Shown: positions 11,504 through 22,188, counted from the first letter of the stretch. The stretch: 64,000 nucleotides of DNA from Helianthus annuus (GCF_002127325.2 NC_035436.2:108337591-108401590); one strand, 5' to 3'. A program made the numbers and translations. Notes: generated by a model from the sequence alone, not told the origin.

Positions 11504-11593
11504 CTATTGTGTACAAATAGGACAAAGTTAAAGACAAGAGTTAATGTAGGATCTAAAGATCCTAGTGTTAATCACACTCGCAGGGTATACTAC
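11504..11593 (-). other. short intron in Tekay-1 gag
   Basis: The 90-base minus-strand segment begins GTAGTATACC and ends ACACAATAG. It contains in-frame stops, and removing it joins …AAAQAG to GQHAPKP in phase 1. The equivalent segment in Gypsy-D (57048-57132) has the same position, phase and borders. It also contains the inverted repeat AGGATC-TAAA-GATCCT. Splicing is inferred, not proven. Confidence 0.75.
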
Positions 11594-11690
11594 CTGCTTG
11601 TGCAGCTGCAAATGCCGCAGCTACTTGTTCATTGATAAGAGCCGTCAACTGGGCTTGAGTCATGTTCACACGTCCAGACATGATCTTCAT
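11594..11690 (-). CDS. Tekay-1 gag exon 1
   Basis: A short first coding exon reads MKIMSGRVNMTQAQLTAL and then an alanine-rich helix up to …AAAQAG at the splice donor. Initiation may use the ATG at 11688-11690 or the one at 11679-11681, which gives MSGRVNMTQ, the usual start of Tekay gag. It is out of reach of exon 2 without splicing. Confidence 0.75.
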
Positions 11691-11982
11691 AGTAAAAGTA
11701 GAATAAGTGAGAATGGTTCGCGAGTAGTGCGATGACAGAAAAGTGTAAGCACATAGGTGTTCTCATGTAATAACGAATAGTAAACAATGTAATCTAAGCA
11801 TACTGCGAGCAAAGTTCTATGTAATTCTAGCATGTAGGCAATAAACATAAACCTTATTACCTAGGAGGTTGAGTCTTGCACGTGGAGCGAAGCGTCGTTG
11901 TGGATCGTTGAGAGCACTGTTCTGGTTATAGTCTGGTTTTAATAAAAACGTTTTTCCCATATTAAAACCAAGTTCTCAATAA
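11691..11982 (-). other. 5' leader of Tekay-1
   Basis: Noncoding region of about 290 bases between the primer binding site and gag. It contains no domain or obvious repeat. The sequence next to the primer site (GGTTTTAAT…) resembles that at 57480-57500 in Gypsy-D. Confidence 0.6.
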
Positions 11983-12000
11983 CCAATGGCTCTGATACCA
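11983..12000 (-). other. primer binding site of Tekay-1, tRNA-iMet type
   Basis: The minus strand reads TGGTATCAGAGCCATTGG, whose first part is complementary to the 3' end of initiator tRNA-Met. It lies three bases from the LTR end at 12004, as expected for a 5' LTR on this side. Confidence 0.93.
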
Positions 12001-12003
12001 ATC

Positions 12004-14369
12004 TGTCACACCCCCAAAATCCACACGCGGAGTACTACCGCTTGGGAGCGTGACTGACCAGGATCAAGCCACCAATCATATAGAACAATGTATATAGTAA
12101 AAGTAAATGTCATTAAACCAAACCCATCCATATGAAAGGTGTTTAAAACATAAGTAATAGTTCAACGTTTAGCGGAAGCAAATAAGTAAAGCCCAATCAT
12201 AAATAAGTATGTAATGTCATAACGTTCAATCATAGCATTCACGATCCTTGTCCACAACGACTTGCTCCTCCCTGTGCAAGCTCCATATGTACCTAAGGTC
12301 CTGCAAGGCATGCAGCAGAGAGTCAACAACTAGTTGAGCGAGTTCACAGAAGTAAGTTCGTAGCAGTAATTCGTATGTTCATTTAGTGGGGGCTTCCCAC
12401 GTATGCATGTACTAATAGTGGGGGTTTCCCATGATAATATTTATTACTAATGGGGATTTCCCATGTTTATCCTTACTAGACTATTGTAACCATGTGTTCT
12501 TCTTAATCCGAGAACAGGAATATTCCATATGTCACAAAGTGCTTGATAGTTAATCTCATGTATCGTATAAGCAGTTAATCAATTTCATATCATTCATACT
12601 TCACATCAGAGTCTTTCACAGTTTATTCTAATATCTTTATCCGATAATACACTTAACTGAGTTAGTATGCTTAACTGGATTAACAGAAATTTGGGTCATG
12701 CATCTTTACTATAATTCGGACTATTCATTATATCACGAAGTCGAACTACATGTAAACATAAGACTCGGATCACACATGGAATATCACAACTCAGACCACA
12801 TCAAACTACAAAAGCTCGGACAAGGCATCAACATAAAAACTCGGACCTTATAGGCTTCACAATATCGGACCTTGTATCATACTTACAAAAGTCGGACTTA
12901 TATAATCAAGTAAAAGTCGGACATGTTTAACTTAACAAAAGTTGGACATGTTTACATACATTAAAGGTCAGACTTCATGTGTTTGTTCACAAAGTCGGAC
13001 AAGATCATAAGCACAACTTCGGACCTTGTTCATTATCATAAAAGTCGGACAACATATACAAGCAAAACTCGGACAACCTATTACCCCTTTAAAATTCGGA
13101 CAATGTGCATGTATATCAATAAAAGTCGGACAAGGCATAGGTATTTACCAACCTGACTAATTTATTACCCCCTCTAGGTATCAAGTATCACCAATATACA
13201 AAACGATTAATAGCTTAACAATCCAAAAAAACCCTCCTATAAGCATTCGGTCCAATAGCAATCAAAAGCACTTTCATTATTTCCATATTAAAAGGCATCT
13301 GACATACAATTTATGTTTTTAATTGGTCCAATCAGATTCAATTTCATTCTTTCAATACATGAAATAAACTCTTATTGGACCCCATAGACCATCTCAATTT
13401 CACTGTTAGGCAACCTCCAAAATTCTGTTTATCAAATGATATTATTGGACCACCATACTTAACACTATCATCACATGCAAAACAATCATTAATGTTTGAT
13501 CTGATCACACATATGCCGCCACTTTCCTTCATGGTTATCACTTACATTACATAACCCACTATTGCATCTTGACTTTATTATCATTATTGGGATCGAACAT
13601 GCTGCCACATAACACTAAATCATTGATAACCATAACAGAAACATTGGACATCTACCCAAATAATATATGAACGCATACCCATCAGGAGTAAATATAACCA
13701 ACAATACACGAAGATCTAGTTATGCATCAGTCATCATTCACTTTACTATTATCCTTACCACACCACATTAATCATGAATAGACACAATACAATCGATCAT
13801 TAAAAGCAACAAATGGATTAACAATATAACTTACTAACCGAATGCAAGTGTATAGATTGAAGAGGTCACAGGGTTTCGATGAGAACGGCTCCACTGCCGT
13901 AATGATTATATTAGCGTAGGGTTTGCAATGAGTTGTGGAATTATGAGTTGGTTACACGTAAATAATAGATGGGGGTGGGCTCGATGTGGGCCTGTGGCAA
14001 CATAAAAAGGCCATATACAACAGTTTGATGAACACTTGATAACCAAACACTACTGGGCCGAAAGCCCACTTTGATTTCGCTGGCCATTGCTTGGACGAAC
14101 ACACTCTCGTGTTTTCGGCTAAGTGTGATTTCATGGGTGACGGTGTGCTTGGCATGATTTAATTAAACAACAGAATAGTAATTCTAAATATAATACTAAC
14201 CTTCACTTCAAATATAATGCACACCACATTTAAAACATATCACTCACAGTACGATTTAACATATTACAACGTGTACAGTTGTGAAACAAACAAGTCGTGT
14301 CAACAAACAATCAAAACAATTAACGTGCAATAGTGCGAAGATGGAATCTTGGAAACTTGAGTTGTCACA
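12004..14369 (-). repeat. 5' LTR of Tekay-1 (with internal deletion)
   Basis: It is 2366 bp long and flanked by the primer binding site and the GTGTG TSD. Relative to the 3' LTR it lacks about 440 bp at position 12520, where GGAATATTCCATATGTC replaces the longer text. The GTCGGAC array is kept at about 12716-13135. Confidence 0.95.
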
Positions 14370-14374
14370 GTGTG
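14370..14374. other. target-site duplication of Tekay-1, right copy (GTGTG)
   Basis: Identical to 4110-4114 and immediately followed by the continuing Athila-like gag frame. Confidence 0.95.
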
Positions 14375-15124
14375 CCACTGAAAATTGGTTTGAGCAATTT
14401 CCTCAATTTGGTTATATATTTCATGCGGGCGGCGATTACCTAAAAGTCCCCCGGAGCTAGAGTCAAGTGTCTGCCTTGTGTGTGGCAACAATCCATTATA
14501 GAAAGTGGATACTTGTTGCCATATCGCAAGGCCATGATGTGGACACTTGCGTAATAGTTCCTTGAACCTTTCCCAAGTTTCATATAAGGATTCCCCGTCC
14601 TCTTGTGAATATGTATTAATTTCAGTCATTAATTTAGCCGTTTTAGCGGGAGGGAAATACTTATATAGAAATTTCTGGGCTACTTCATCCCAGGTGTTTA
14701 CCGATCCAGCTGGGAGGGCGTTGAGCCAAGCTTTCGCTCGGTCTTTTAGTGAAAAAGGAAACATTCGGAGGCAGATGGCGTCATTTGATGCTCCATTGAT
14801 CCGAAAGGTATCACATATTTCTAAGAAATTAGTAATATGTAGATGGGGATCCTCGTCCGCAAGCCCATGGAAGGTTGCGGAGTTTTGGAGCATTTGTATC
14901 AAATGCGGCCGAAGTTCGAAGTTATTGGCTTCAACATTCGGTGCATTGATAGCGGCACCTAGGTTACCTACGGTGGGTCGTAGATAATCCATGACGGTAC
15001 GTTGGTCCGCCATGGGTGGATTCCCCGAAACTTTCTCTTGGTTTTTAGCTTTTAGTCTTTTTCTGAGAAAGTGTTCGGGTTCTTCTAGAGGTTCTTTTAT
15101 GTCCTTATTAGAACTGGAGCTCAT
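14370..15124 (-). pseudogene. Gag N-terminal half, Athila-like (interrupted by Tekay-1)
   Basis: Structural Gag protein that would form virus-like particles. The start ATG at 15122-15124 gives MSSSSNKDIKEPLEEPEHF, followed by a MADQRTVMDYLRPTV segment. The capsid-like region has FELRPHLIQMLQNSATFHG, the DPHLHITNFLEICDTF motif, LRMFPFSLKDRAKAWLNALP and the TWDEVAQKFLYKYFP stretch that define Athila/Tat Gag. It remains open until the Tekay-1 insertion after …IAQTNFQWHT. The second half is at 3366-4114. Confidence 0.9.
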
Positions 15125-15501
15125 ACACTACGTAGGATGGTGTCTGGTTCCAAGTCCTGCAATAAAAACAGAAAAGAATGCTGGTCAGAAGGTTCACCAC
15201 GGCCCCGTGCTCAACGAACACGGCCCGTAGTCGGAGTTACAGTGATTGTTTTCCTTATCCCAGTTACTGGAAAGTTGGACACGACCCCGTGTTGCACCGA
15301 CACGGCCCCGTGTTCAGCCTTCTGTAACTTGGAAAACTAAAAACTGCCAGTAACGATGCTGGGCACGGCCCGTGTCCGACCAGGCACGGCCCGTGCTGAG
15401 CTCTGTAGAAGCAGAAAAACTAAGAAAATCAAAAAAAATTAAAATGAAAAAATAAAAATATGATTAGGCCGTTGATTCCTAACTTTCTTAAAATCCTTGT
15501 G
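15125..15501 (-). other. 5' leader of the Athila-like element with CACGG dyads
   Basis: Untranslated region between the primer binding site and gag. About six CACGGCCCCGTG-type motifs lie at 15198-15400, arranged as close pairs like those in the LTR and the 3' region. Confidence 0.7.
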
Positions 15502-15519
15502 TCCCCGGCAACGGCGCCA
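15502..15519 (-). other. primer binding site, tRNA-Asp type
   Basis: The minus strand reads TGGCGCCGTTGCCGGGGA, complementary to the 3' end of plant tRNA-Asp(GTC). It lies six bases from the LTR. This primer choice is typical of Athila/Tat elements. Confidence 0.92.
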
Positions 15520-16732
15520 AAAACTTGATGCGTGTTAGCATGTACATATTTTTAGATATATATTTAAGCCCTTTTTACACTTTTAGCCAGGTTTTAAATT
15601 TCTAAAACACGATATTTACTAACACTAAACACACATATGGGCAAGTGCACCCATCGTGGACGTAGTATAGTGTTGATAAGATACCGAGGTCGTCCAAGGA
15701 CACAAGAGCTTTTAGTACCGGTTTATCCTCAACGTCTAATCAAATCAAAAAGTTAGAAAAGGTTTTTAAACTAAGAAAATAAAAACTAACTAAATGCTGA
15801 AAAATAAAATAAAAATAAAAACAGATAGACAAGATGAATCACTTGGATCCGACTCGTGTATTAGTATAACCTTTGATTATTTTCGCACTTTTGCACTTGT
15901 TTAAGAGATTATCTTAGTTATTGTAGTAGGCCCCTCTTTTGAAGGCGACGTTACCCTCAACCCAGTAGTTTGAGTCAGCAAGGATACAATCCTAAAGGGT
16001 CGGATTATTGAAAGATAATGAATTAAGTTATTAATGCAAATTATGGTAGGCCCCGCTTTTGGCGGTGACATTACCCTCGGCTAAGTAGTCTGAGTCAGCA
16101 GGGATACAGTCCTAAATAGCCGGGTTATAGTATTAATAGTAGTTAACTTATGAGGGGGTCAAAGAGTTTGGATCCCCGCCATCCAATACCTATGGGCATT
16201 GAAGGAGATCCTACCAAAAATAGACCCAGGTCCCTTGCAGGACCTCTAAACGCTGAACAAGGGCAAGACCCTTACCAAACCGTTCCCTTAACACCCGACC
16301 AGGTAGCCAACATACCCCCATATAGACCGTGGAGATATGAATGGTGAAAATCTTTTATTTTATATAGACAGTAAAATAATGCCAAGACACCACGGACAAA
16401 CAATAAGGAAAGATCACCTTCAACATAAGTAACTAGTTATTAAAGTCATTAATACAAAACCAAATAAAAAGTGCAAAAGATTAAAAATAAAAAGTATTAT
16501 ACTAAACACTTGTCTTCACCAAGTGATGTAAGAGACTTAGGCAAACATGGCCTTGATTGTCAAGAACTCCTACGATCAATCTTGGATCCCGAGACGACTC
16601 ACACACTCTATGATGGACAATGGACAATGGATGATGGTGGTGGATGATGGTGTTATGGTGGTGGTGGGTGGTGGATGAAGTGTGAGAGAGGTGGTGTGCC
16701 AAGGGATGAGTTGAAATGAAGACAAGCACTCC

Positions 16733-16740
16733 TATTTATA
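16733..16740 (-). promoter_or_regulatory. putative TATA box of the Athila-like 5' LTR
   Basis: TATAAATA on the minus strand, identical to the 468-475 copy. The CACGG dyads lie upstream of it on the minus strand, in U3. Confidence 0.6.
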
Positions 16741-16755
16741 GGCTGAACAGAAGGC

Positions 16756-16980
16756 TGGGCACAGCCCCGTGTCCGCTGGACACGCCCCCGTGCCCGTCTG
16801 ACACTATCTCTCTTCATTAATTGTAATTCGCAATTACAATTAATGCGCCTGTTGTACTTTTGCCACGCCCCCGTGCTCACTGGACACGGCCCCGTGGTGG
16901 GCAATAGAAGCTTCTATAGGTTTGTCTTTTCTGCTGCTTCTTGGACACGGCCACGTGCTGGCTGAGCACGGGGCGTGTTC
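16756..16980. repeat. CACGG dyad cluster in the Athila-like 5' LTR
   Basis: Same motif cluster as at 479-712, with one base difference near 16948 that changes a CACGGCCCCGTG copy to CACGGCCACGTG. Confidence 0.85.
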
Positions 16981-17227
16981 AGTCTTCTGACTTCTCTTTT
17001 TTGCTTGGGAGGATGCCGTTGAGGGGTCGGGCAATCCAGTTTTGTTCCTTTTCTTGTATTTATGTTAGATTTAGCTGTCTTTTTGCTTCTTTTGTGAATT
17101 TGAGCTCATTTCATCCTGAAAATACAAAAGGAAGACAAAAACACTCTTTTTCCAACATTAGTACTTAAAAAGGGTTAGTTTTATGCCTCATTTGATGTAA
17201 TTTATATGTTGCATTTTACACACATCA

Positions 17228-19079
17228 GTTTCATTACGCGTGTATGCATATGAATAGTACTGAGGTAGATAACCATAAAACTAGATCAAATCTTATTCAC
17301 ATCAGGTGAATCCTAGGATGTATTTCGACAACAAGAACCCAATGGTTAAAAGGTATGTGTCCTAGCATTTGATGTCAAAGGACACGAGACGTATAGATGA
17401 ATAATCTAGCGTAACTTAGTTAGCAGAGGTGTAACAAGGGAGTTTTGACCAATGGATTCTCAAACAATCGGTCACAATACACAAACGAGTTTTCACCAAC
17501 CATAGCACCTGCTATATGAACTCAAAATTAACAACTTGAATACGAACATGTTTTTTCAACTTCCGAATAATTAAATGGCAAGGATTTGTGCTGACATACT
17601 TGGATCGCGAAAATACATCGAATGAAATACAAGCGAATCTGGTGTATCACTGTCTTGATTCATAGTTGCATCAGGAATGTTTAAATAACAAGTCAAACAT
17701 AGTATATGTAGTTTTGTGTGAAACGATTGACCATGATTAGCACAAGCTACAAGTTTGTGAGGACACCACAAGGTGTCGTATCGACATAATTCAATAATAG
17801 CGGTGACTGAACAAGTTCACCATGTTTGAAACCAAATGAAAGTGTACTGAAACAATCTGAAGATTTGGTTTACACAATGTCGTAGAGTTTTCAGTTGGAT
17901 ACGGAGCATCAAAGAATCACTGTTTCCAATCGAAGGTGAAAAAGTAACAAGTACCGCAAAGCATTCGGTTGATAATGAAAGAATCGTTAGGAGGTACACC
18001 GTGATATAATATGAATCTATGTACCATCGTCTTAACACACAATTGTGCTTTAGTCGATAAACAAAACGGATTTAGGGCAAGTCAATGAATAAACAATTAA
18101 TTTCATGTATGAGGTGCGTAACCAAATTAACGCAAGCTTCTATTTTGTGAAAGTATTACCGCAAAGTATCGAAATTAACAAACGATTTAGAGGAGCCGCA
18201 GACCAAGCAAGTCCACTACGGCTCGAAGCAAACGAACACTTGCAAAAATATTTGAATATGATGCTCCCAATACATCATATGACGTTTTAAATTGAATATG
18301 CGAAATGGATAAGTTCAAGCAATTGAACTTGGTTTTAGCGTAACCCGACAATAAACGTATGCACCAAAAAGGGAATCTCAGCATGATTACGAAGATAAAC
18401 CATGAATGTAATATGAAGCAAAGGAAGTTTCAAGAAAGTGTGCTGACTTGATAACAAGGGAGTCAACAATTACAATAATGTAGGCCATTCGAATCACAAG
18501 TTAATAATTTTATTTAGTAAAATAATGTTTGAATTTTGGCGAAGCGCTTATTTGAAACAACACCATGTGCGTAACAAAGGGTGCATGCGTAACGTATGAG
18601 TTTTCAAGAAATGATACAATGAGTATTTGCTAACATGAAGAATTGATTCGCTCTCAGCGAAGAAAATTGACGCGGTGCAACTACCATTAAAGGGGGAGTA
18701 GGGATGCAAGCCTCTACTCGCTAGAAACAAAAGCGGAAATTTCAACAAAAGAAATTTGAGTACTTTCTGTTGGGTTAACATAAATGGCATAAATGGGAGG
18801 ATAATGAAGTCTGCTTGAGTTAACAGGTGTGGTTCCAAAGTGACAACTTCTACGAGTTCTTGCCTGGGTTCCCAAAGGATTTAGCACAAGTTTTGAAAGT
18901 TTCGTATTCCGTGTGAAACTGTATCGTGCATTGCGTAGGAAACACAATTTTGTGTATGTCCAAAGTAAGTCATTGTCCCACAATCTCCCGGTATACTTTC
19001 TTCCTGAATTCCCACATAATGACGCTCAATCATCGATCTGTCTTAAAATAGTAGTTGGGTCCTTATAGTTAGTTAAATA
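17228..19079. other. unassigned decayed sequence
   Basis: No frame shows a recognisable domain, and no LTR pair, primer site or tandem repeat is apparent. Short open frames occur on both strands but have no motif or matching neighbour. It may be heavily mutated pol or 3' sequence of Gypsy-C, whose reverse transcriptase fades out near 19080. That is only a guess from position. Confidence 0.4.
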
Positions 19080-19596
19080 AACAATTCGTTAATTCTCTTC
19101 AGGGGTTACCGACTCTTATTGGCTAGCTTGTTCAGCTCCTAGTAGTTGATGCTTATTTGAAAATCATCATCCTTCTACTTGACGAGCAGCATTGGTGTTA
19201 CTCAAAACGGGTGGCTTGGTATGTTAACTTCCTTCTCTACCAACTACTGAAGTTATACTGCCGATCCTTGCATCGCCGAAGGTGTAAGTCGCTGGGGTGC
19301 ATTGACTGTAAGCGCGACGTCTGGAAACAAATTGATGCGAAGTTTGACTTGTCGTTGGAGTGGTAGTTCAGACAAGCCTTCGGCTTCTTTGTCTGCGACA
19401 TGAGCCGAGAAGGCAACACATTCAGTGCGCGAAATTCTCGTGCCTCCAAGCACTAGTAATTTGTAGAGGCGTATCCTACTTCATGAATCACGATTGCTTC
19501 ATCGTTCGACATCGGGATGCGGATAACGATCTCCGCTTGGTTGCTCGACAATTGGTCCATCCTAGTTACCACGTCGAGGCTTCCCATTAACTAGTT
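19080..19596 (-). pseudogene. Gypsy-C protease end and first reverse transcriptase motifs (degraded)
   Basis: Fragments in shifting frames match conserved parts of Gypsy polyproteins. One reads MDQLSSNQAEIVIRIP, the end of the protease region (normally MDWLS.. AEI). Another reads AHVADKEAEGLSELP, followed by FPDV and APQRLTPSAMQ, the linker before the polymerase. Near 19133-19200 a DNA stretch aligns with the [13 protein letters not shown] block of the polymerase in the other Gypsy elements. Stops and indels are frequent. No polymerase catalytic motif is visible further on. Confidence 0.7.
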
Positions 19597-20334
19597 CTAT
19601 CGAGTGCAGGTTATATAACTTATCCTTACCATACCAATTATATTCTTAAATTCATGAGATACGAAGCTATGGTCGGCACTGGTATCAAATAACGTAGATG
19701 CAAAATTTTGGTTGACAGAGAACGTGCCAGCAACCACATCTGGATCGTGGCATGCTTCACGAGCTCCGATGTTGAGTGCTCCTTCATGGTCTTGGTTAAT
19801 CTCCCTTGGGCAATCTTTTCGAAAGTGCCCCATGTCACCACAGTTAAAACACTCTTGTCTACGCTTTTGATTGTCATTATTTCCGTCCTGAAAGTTACTG
19901 TTGTCGTTTTTTACTTCGTGTTTTCTATTACCAACTTGACCTTGACTTCCACGTTTCTTACGGCGCCAGCACACCTCCTTGCAATGCCCCACTCTACCAC
20001 AATTATCACACTTTTCATTTTTGCATTGCCCGGTATGATGACGTTGACATCCGTCGCACTTAGGTAGTTTACCCATGTACTCCTTTCCCTTTTTGGCCTT
20101 GTTCTTGTTATTCGCCCGATCACCTCCTTGGAATTCACTGAGCTTCCTTTTGTTCTTTCCAGATGACTCTACCGGAGTTTCCTTCTTCTCGTCGGGGGTT
20201 GAAAGTCTTTCCAATCTAAGTGCTTCCTTAGCGAGCGCCAGACTCATCATACTTGCAACAATAGTTGTTGGTGGCGTTGATGCTGTCATTAAGCTCAAGG
20301 CTTGAGGCGCCAGTTCCCAAATGGATTGCTCCAT
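19597..20334 (-). pseudogene. Gypsy-C Gag C-terminus with three zinc knuckles and protease start
   Basis: An open stretch of about 245 codons. It opens with a Gag C-terminal segment (IWELAPQALSLMTAS … LALAKEALRLERL) and has a lysine-rich linker. Three cysteine-rich knuckles follow: CDGCQRHHTGQC, CDNCGRVGHCKEVC and the canonical CFNCGDMGHFRKDC. The protease start reads LFDTSADHSFVS, where the usual DSGA or DTGA is DTSA. That change would likely harm catalysis. Gag packages element RNA and the knuckles bind nucleic acid. Confidence 0.85.
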
Positions 20335-20967
20335 TCTCTCAATTCTAGTTCCACCAGGTATGGAACGACTTGCGACAAATCATGAAGCCTCTACACGTGC
20401 TCGAACACTTTTGGACCTTCCATCTTTAGCTTCCAGAATTCGTATTCCAGCTTTTGGATCTCCATCTGAGAACAATACTCCCTACACATCATTTCCTTCA
20501 ACTAACTCCATGTTAACGCATATGCTGCAGTCTCGCCCATTACTCGAACCCGAAGGTTCCACCATAACAGAGCCTCATCTTGAAGCAATCCGGAAACGTA
20601 TGGGACTTGTTGCTCTAGTGTACAACCGCTCATTCACACAACAGCATCCACACTCTCAACCCATTTTACAAAAGCTATGGCACCTCCAGTGCCACCGTAG
20701 TTCAAGGGTTTGCAGTCTAGAAATTGTTTGTAGGTACAACCTGTACCCAAGCAATCATCATCATAGTAAGTATTAGCAAAGCACATTGGGGATTTTCCAA
20801 ACATGTTGTAATATGTCTTGGGTGACTTAAACATTACCGTTAGGTGGGTCATTCCTTGAGGTACCTTCGCTGCGTTTGTAGCGAAGAACCCCGTGCCGAG
20901 CTATGACTCGTGAGGCGTGCGCTTGCCATTCTGCCTCGGTCAGTCGAATGATCTCTTGATGAGACAT
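20335..20967 (-). pseudogene. Gypsy-C Gag N-terminal half (degraded)
   Basis: A plausible start ATG at 20965-20967 gives MSHQEIIRLTEAEWQAHASR. The frame then shifts, and TYKQFLDCKPLNYGGTGGAIAFVKWVESVD appears at about 20650-20750, which aligns with the Gag opening of Gypsy-D (TFKTFMDCKPLPFNGTEGA). The rest up to 20335 is broken by stops. Confidence 0.7.
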
Positions 20968-21429
20968 CTTCTAGGAAGACGTTCGGGTTAGTTAGGTCTC
21001 GTCTATTCAGGGAATGTAAATAGTTGTTTGGAGATCATATGTATTTGCACGTAATAAATCATCGTATCAACACATCAAGCAACAGCATACTTATAGTATA
21101 AGCAAGTAAATGGAATCATGTCTAATGAGAGTATAACAAACAAACACGTATATCACAATCATAGCACATTCCCGTTATATTGGTAGCACGTTTAATGAGA
21201 ACATTACAATTAGGCTTTCATTAAGCAGGTAAGCACATTGCATCATAATCATAGCATAAACAAGTAATTCAACAATGTATGTAATGAGAATGTTGCGATT
21301 GAGCTATCATATATCAAGACCACAAGTATAGTTTTACAAGTTTCACAATAGTATCATACATTAAAAGAGGCTAAGGGTCACATCACCCTTGTCCAAATCG
21401 TCTTTCAACTACAATAATCAAAAGTCAAA
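20968..21429 (-). other. Gypsy-C spacer between upstream ORF and gag
   Basis: About 460 bases of noncoding AT-rich DNA, continuing beyond Copia-1 for about 85 bases (38869-38953). A CTTCCTAG sequence just before the gag ATG resembles a splice acceptor, so an intron between the acidic ORF and gag is possible but unproven. Confidence 0.5.
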
Positions 21430-21434
21430 GTATG
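21430..21434. other. target-site duplication of Copia-1, left copy (GTATG)
   Basis: GTATG here and again at 38869-38873, exactly flanking the Copia-1 LTRs. Confidence 0.95.
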
Positions 21435-21869
21435 TGTAGGATCGGTTTCGCGACCTGAATGAGTCGTTCGGAAGAGCTCTAATCCGTTTCAGAGGCGGAA
21501 ACTAAGAAACGAACTTGAAAACAGCTAGAAAATCACTTTAATCCTCTTTTTCATTCAATAAACAACGTCTACAATGAGAGGAAATACCGGCAGCACCTCG
21601 GTATCAAATTTCTGAATCGTTACAAATGACATCGTTTGAATGATATTTATACTAGTAGCTTATCCGTTTGAAACATGCTTCAAACGGTCACTCATTACTC
21701 AAACGGAAGGCCTTCAAACGGACGACATTCAAATGGCCAACTTAACTTTCAAACGGAAGCTTGTCTTCAAACGGCCAGCCTTCAATATTTTCATATTTTA
21801 TCTCTAATCTGATCTGTAACGGATCCGAGACTCGACATAAGATGAAGACGACAGATGACTGCACCAACA
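21435..21869 (-). repeat. 3' LTR of Copia-1
   Basis: 435 bp, from TGTAGGATCGG to GCACCAACA on the plus strand (TGTTGGTGC start on the minus strand). It carries about seven CGTTTGA motifs (21631-21780) and a minus-strand TATA box. Confidence 0.95.
21643..21651 (-). promoter_or_regulatory. putative TATA box of the Copia-1 3' LTR
   Basis: TATAAATAT on the minus strand. Most motif copies (about 21658-21780) lie upstream of it in the transcription sense. The 5' LTR has the same box at 38642-38650. Confidence 0.6.
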
Positions 21870-21884
21870 GACTCCCCCTCAGAT
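21870..21884 (-). other. polypurine tract of Copia-1
   Basis: The minus strand reads CTGAGGGGGAGTC directly before the LTR start. Copia-2 and Copia-3 have the same AGGGGGAGTC sequence at their 3' LTRs. Confidence 0.85.
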
Positions 21885-22188
21885 GTTGACGAGTCTGAAG
21901 TGTCGAGTCTTCACAATTCTTCAGTCTTGATCTGTTTCTGAGCTTCACTCTGAGTCTATTCTTGCAGGTCTTTAGACTCCCCCTTGCGATATGCTGACAT
22001 TTCTTCAGATCATCAGCATCATCAGCTTTAGGATCGTTGTCTGGCTTTCCGACTAGCAACTTTTCATCCTATCCTGCACAAACTCTACCTCAAAGTAAAT
22101 TTCTCTCACATATATATTTCAAATGTAAACACTCGCACTATTCAGAATCTCTATCAAAACAATTACAGATCTTCCAACCAGATGAACC
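21885..22188 (-). other. 3' noncoding end of Copia-1, left of the Copia-2 insertion
   Basis: Noncoding sequence of about 300 bases between the polypurine tract and the nested element. It continues at 32586. No domain is visible. A second GGGGGAGTC-like purine run (minus strand) is at about 21977. Confidence 0.65.
22184..22188. other. target-site duplication of Copia-2, left copy (GAACC)
   Basis: GAACC is repeated at 32581-32585 directly after the right LTR. Confidence 0.95.

Larger units (their letters stand above)
4115..14369 (-). mobile_element. Tekay-1: full-length Tekay/Del-type chromovirus nested in the Athila-like gag
   Basis: A complete 10.3 kb Ty3/Gypsy element with LTRs at 4115-6918 and 12004-14369, a tRNA-iMet primer binding site and a polypurine tract. 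Its order is gag, protease, reverse transcriptase, RNase H, integrase and a chromodomain-like tail, all on the minus strand. The perfect 5-bp TSD shows it moved into the Athila-like gag. Its LTRs are alike except for a block of about 440 bp absent from the right LTR. Three in-frame stops and one frameshift make it non-autonomous now. Confidence 0.95.
1..17227 (-). mobile_element. Athila-like Ty3/Gypsy element, gag-protease only, cut by the window edge
   Basis: This is an LTR retrotransposon on the minus strand whose 3' LTR runs off the left edge. The 5' LTR is 15526-17227, and a tRNA-Asp-type primer binding site lies beside it at 15502-15519. A G-rich polypurine tract abuts the 3' LTR at 953-965. 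Gag (14370-15124 plus about 3366-4114) and a retropepsin (2640-3365) can be read. No reverse transcriptase, RNase H or integrase is found in the roughly 4.3 kb of internal DNA left after removing the nested element at 4115-14369. The 1.7 kb LTRs and the tRNA-Asp site fit the Athila/Tat branch. A gag-only or gag-protease element of this type would depend on enzymes supplied by a relative. The left TSD lies outside the window, so the insertion site cannot be confirmed. Confidence 0.85.
15526..17227 (-). repeat. 5' LTR of the Athila-like element (complete)
   Basis: It is 1702 bp long. The plus strand begins TGATGCGTG and ends CACACATCA, so the termini are short inverted repeats. It matches 1-952 where both are visible. 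It contains a minus-strand TATA box at 16733-16740, the hairpin at 16816-16844 and the dyad cluster at about 16756-16980. Confidence 0.94.
19080..21434 (-). mobile_element. Gypsy-C, downstream half (gag to start of reverse transcriptase)
   Basis: Strongly decayed Ty3/Gypsy internal sequence on the minus strand. It ends at the TSD of Copia-1 (GTATG, 21430-21434) and resumes at 38869, where the acidic leader ORF, primer site and 5' LTR of the same orientation lie. This placement makes both parts one old element split by Copia-1. Confidence 0.75.

Noticed and set aside
11983..12000. Possible tRNA gene at primer sites
   Set aside because: Only the 3' terminal tRNA complement is present at each LTR border. 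No cloverleaf can be drawn.
16150..16347. Plus-strand frame in the Athila-like LTR
   Set aside because: It lies antisense inside the LTR, has no domain, and the partial LTR does not help confirm it.
18548..18983. Two overlapping minus-strand frames of about 90 codons
   Set aside because: No recognisable motif, no neighbour support and chance length for this base composition.
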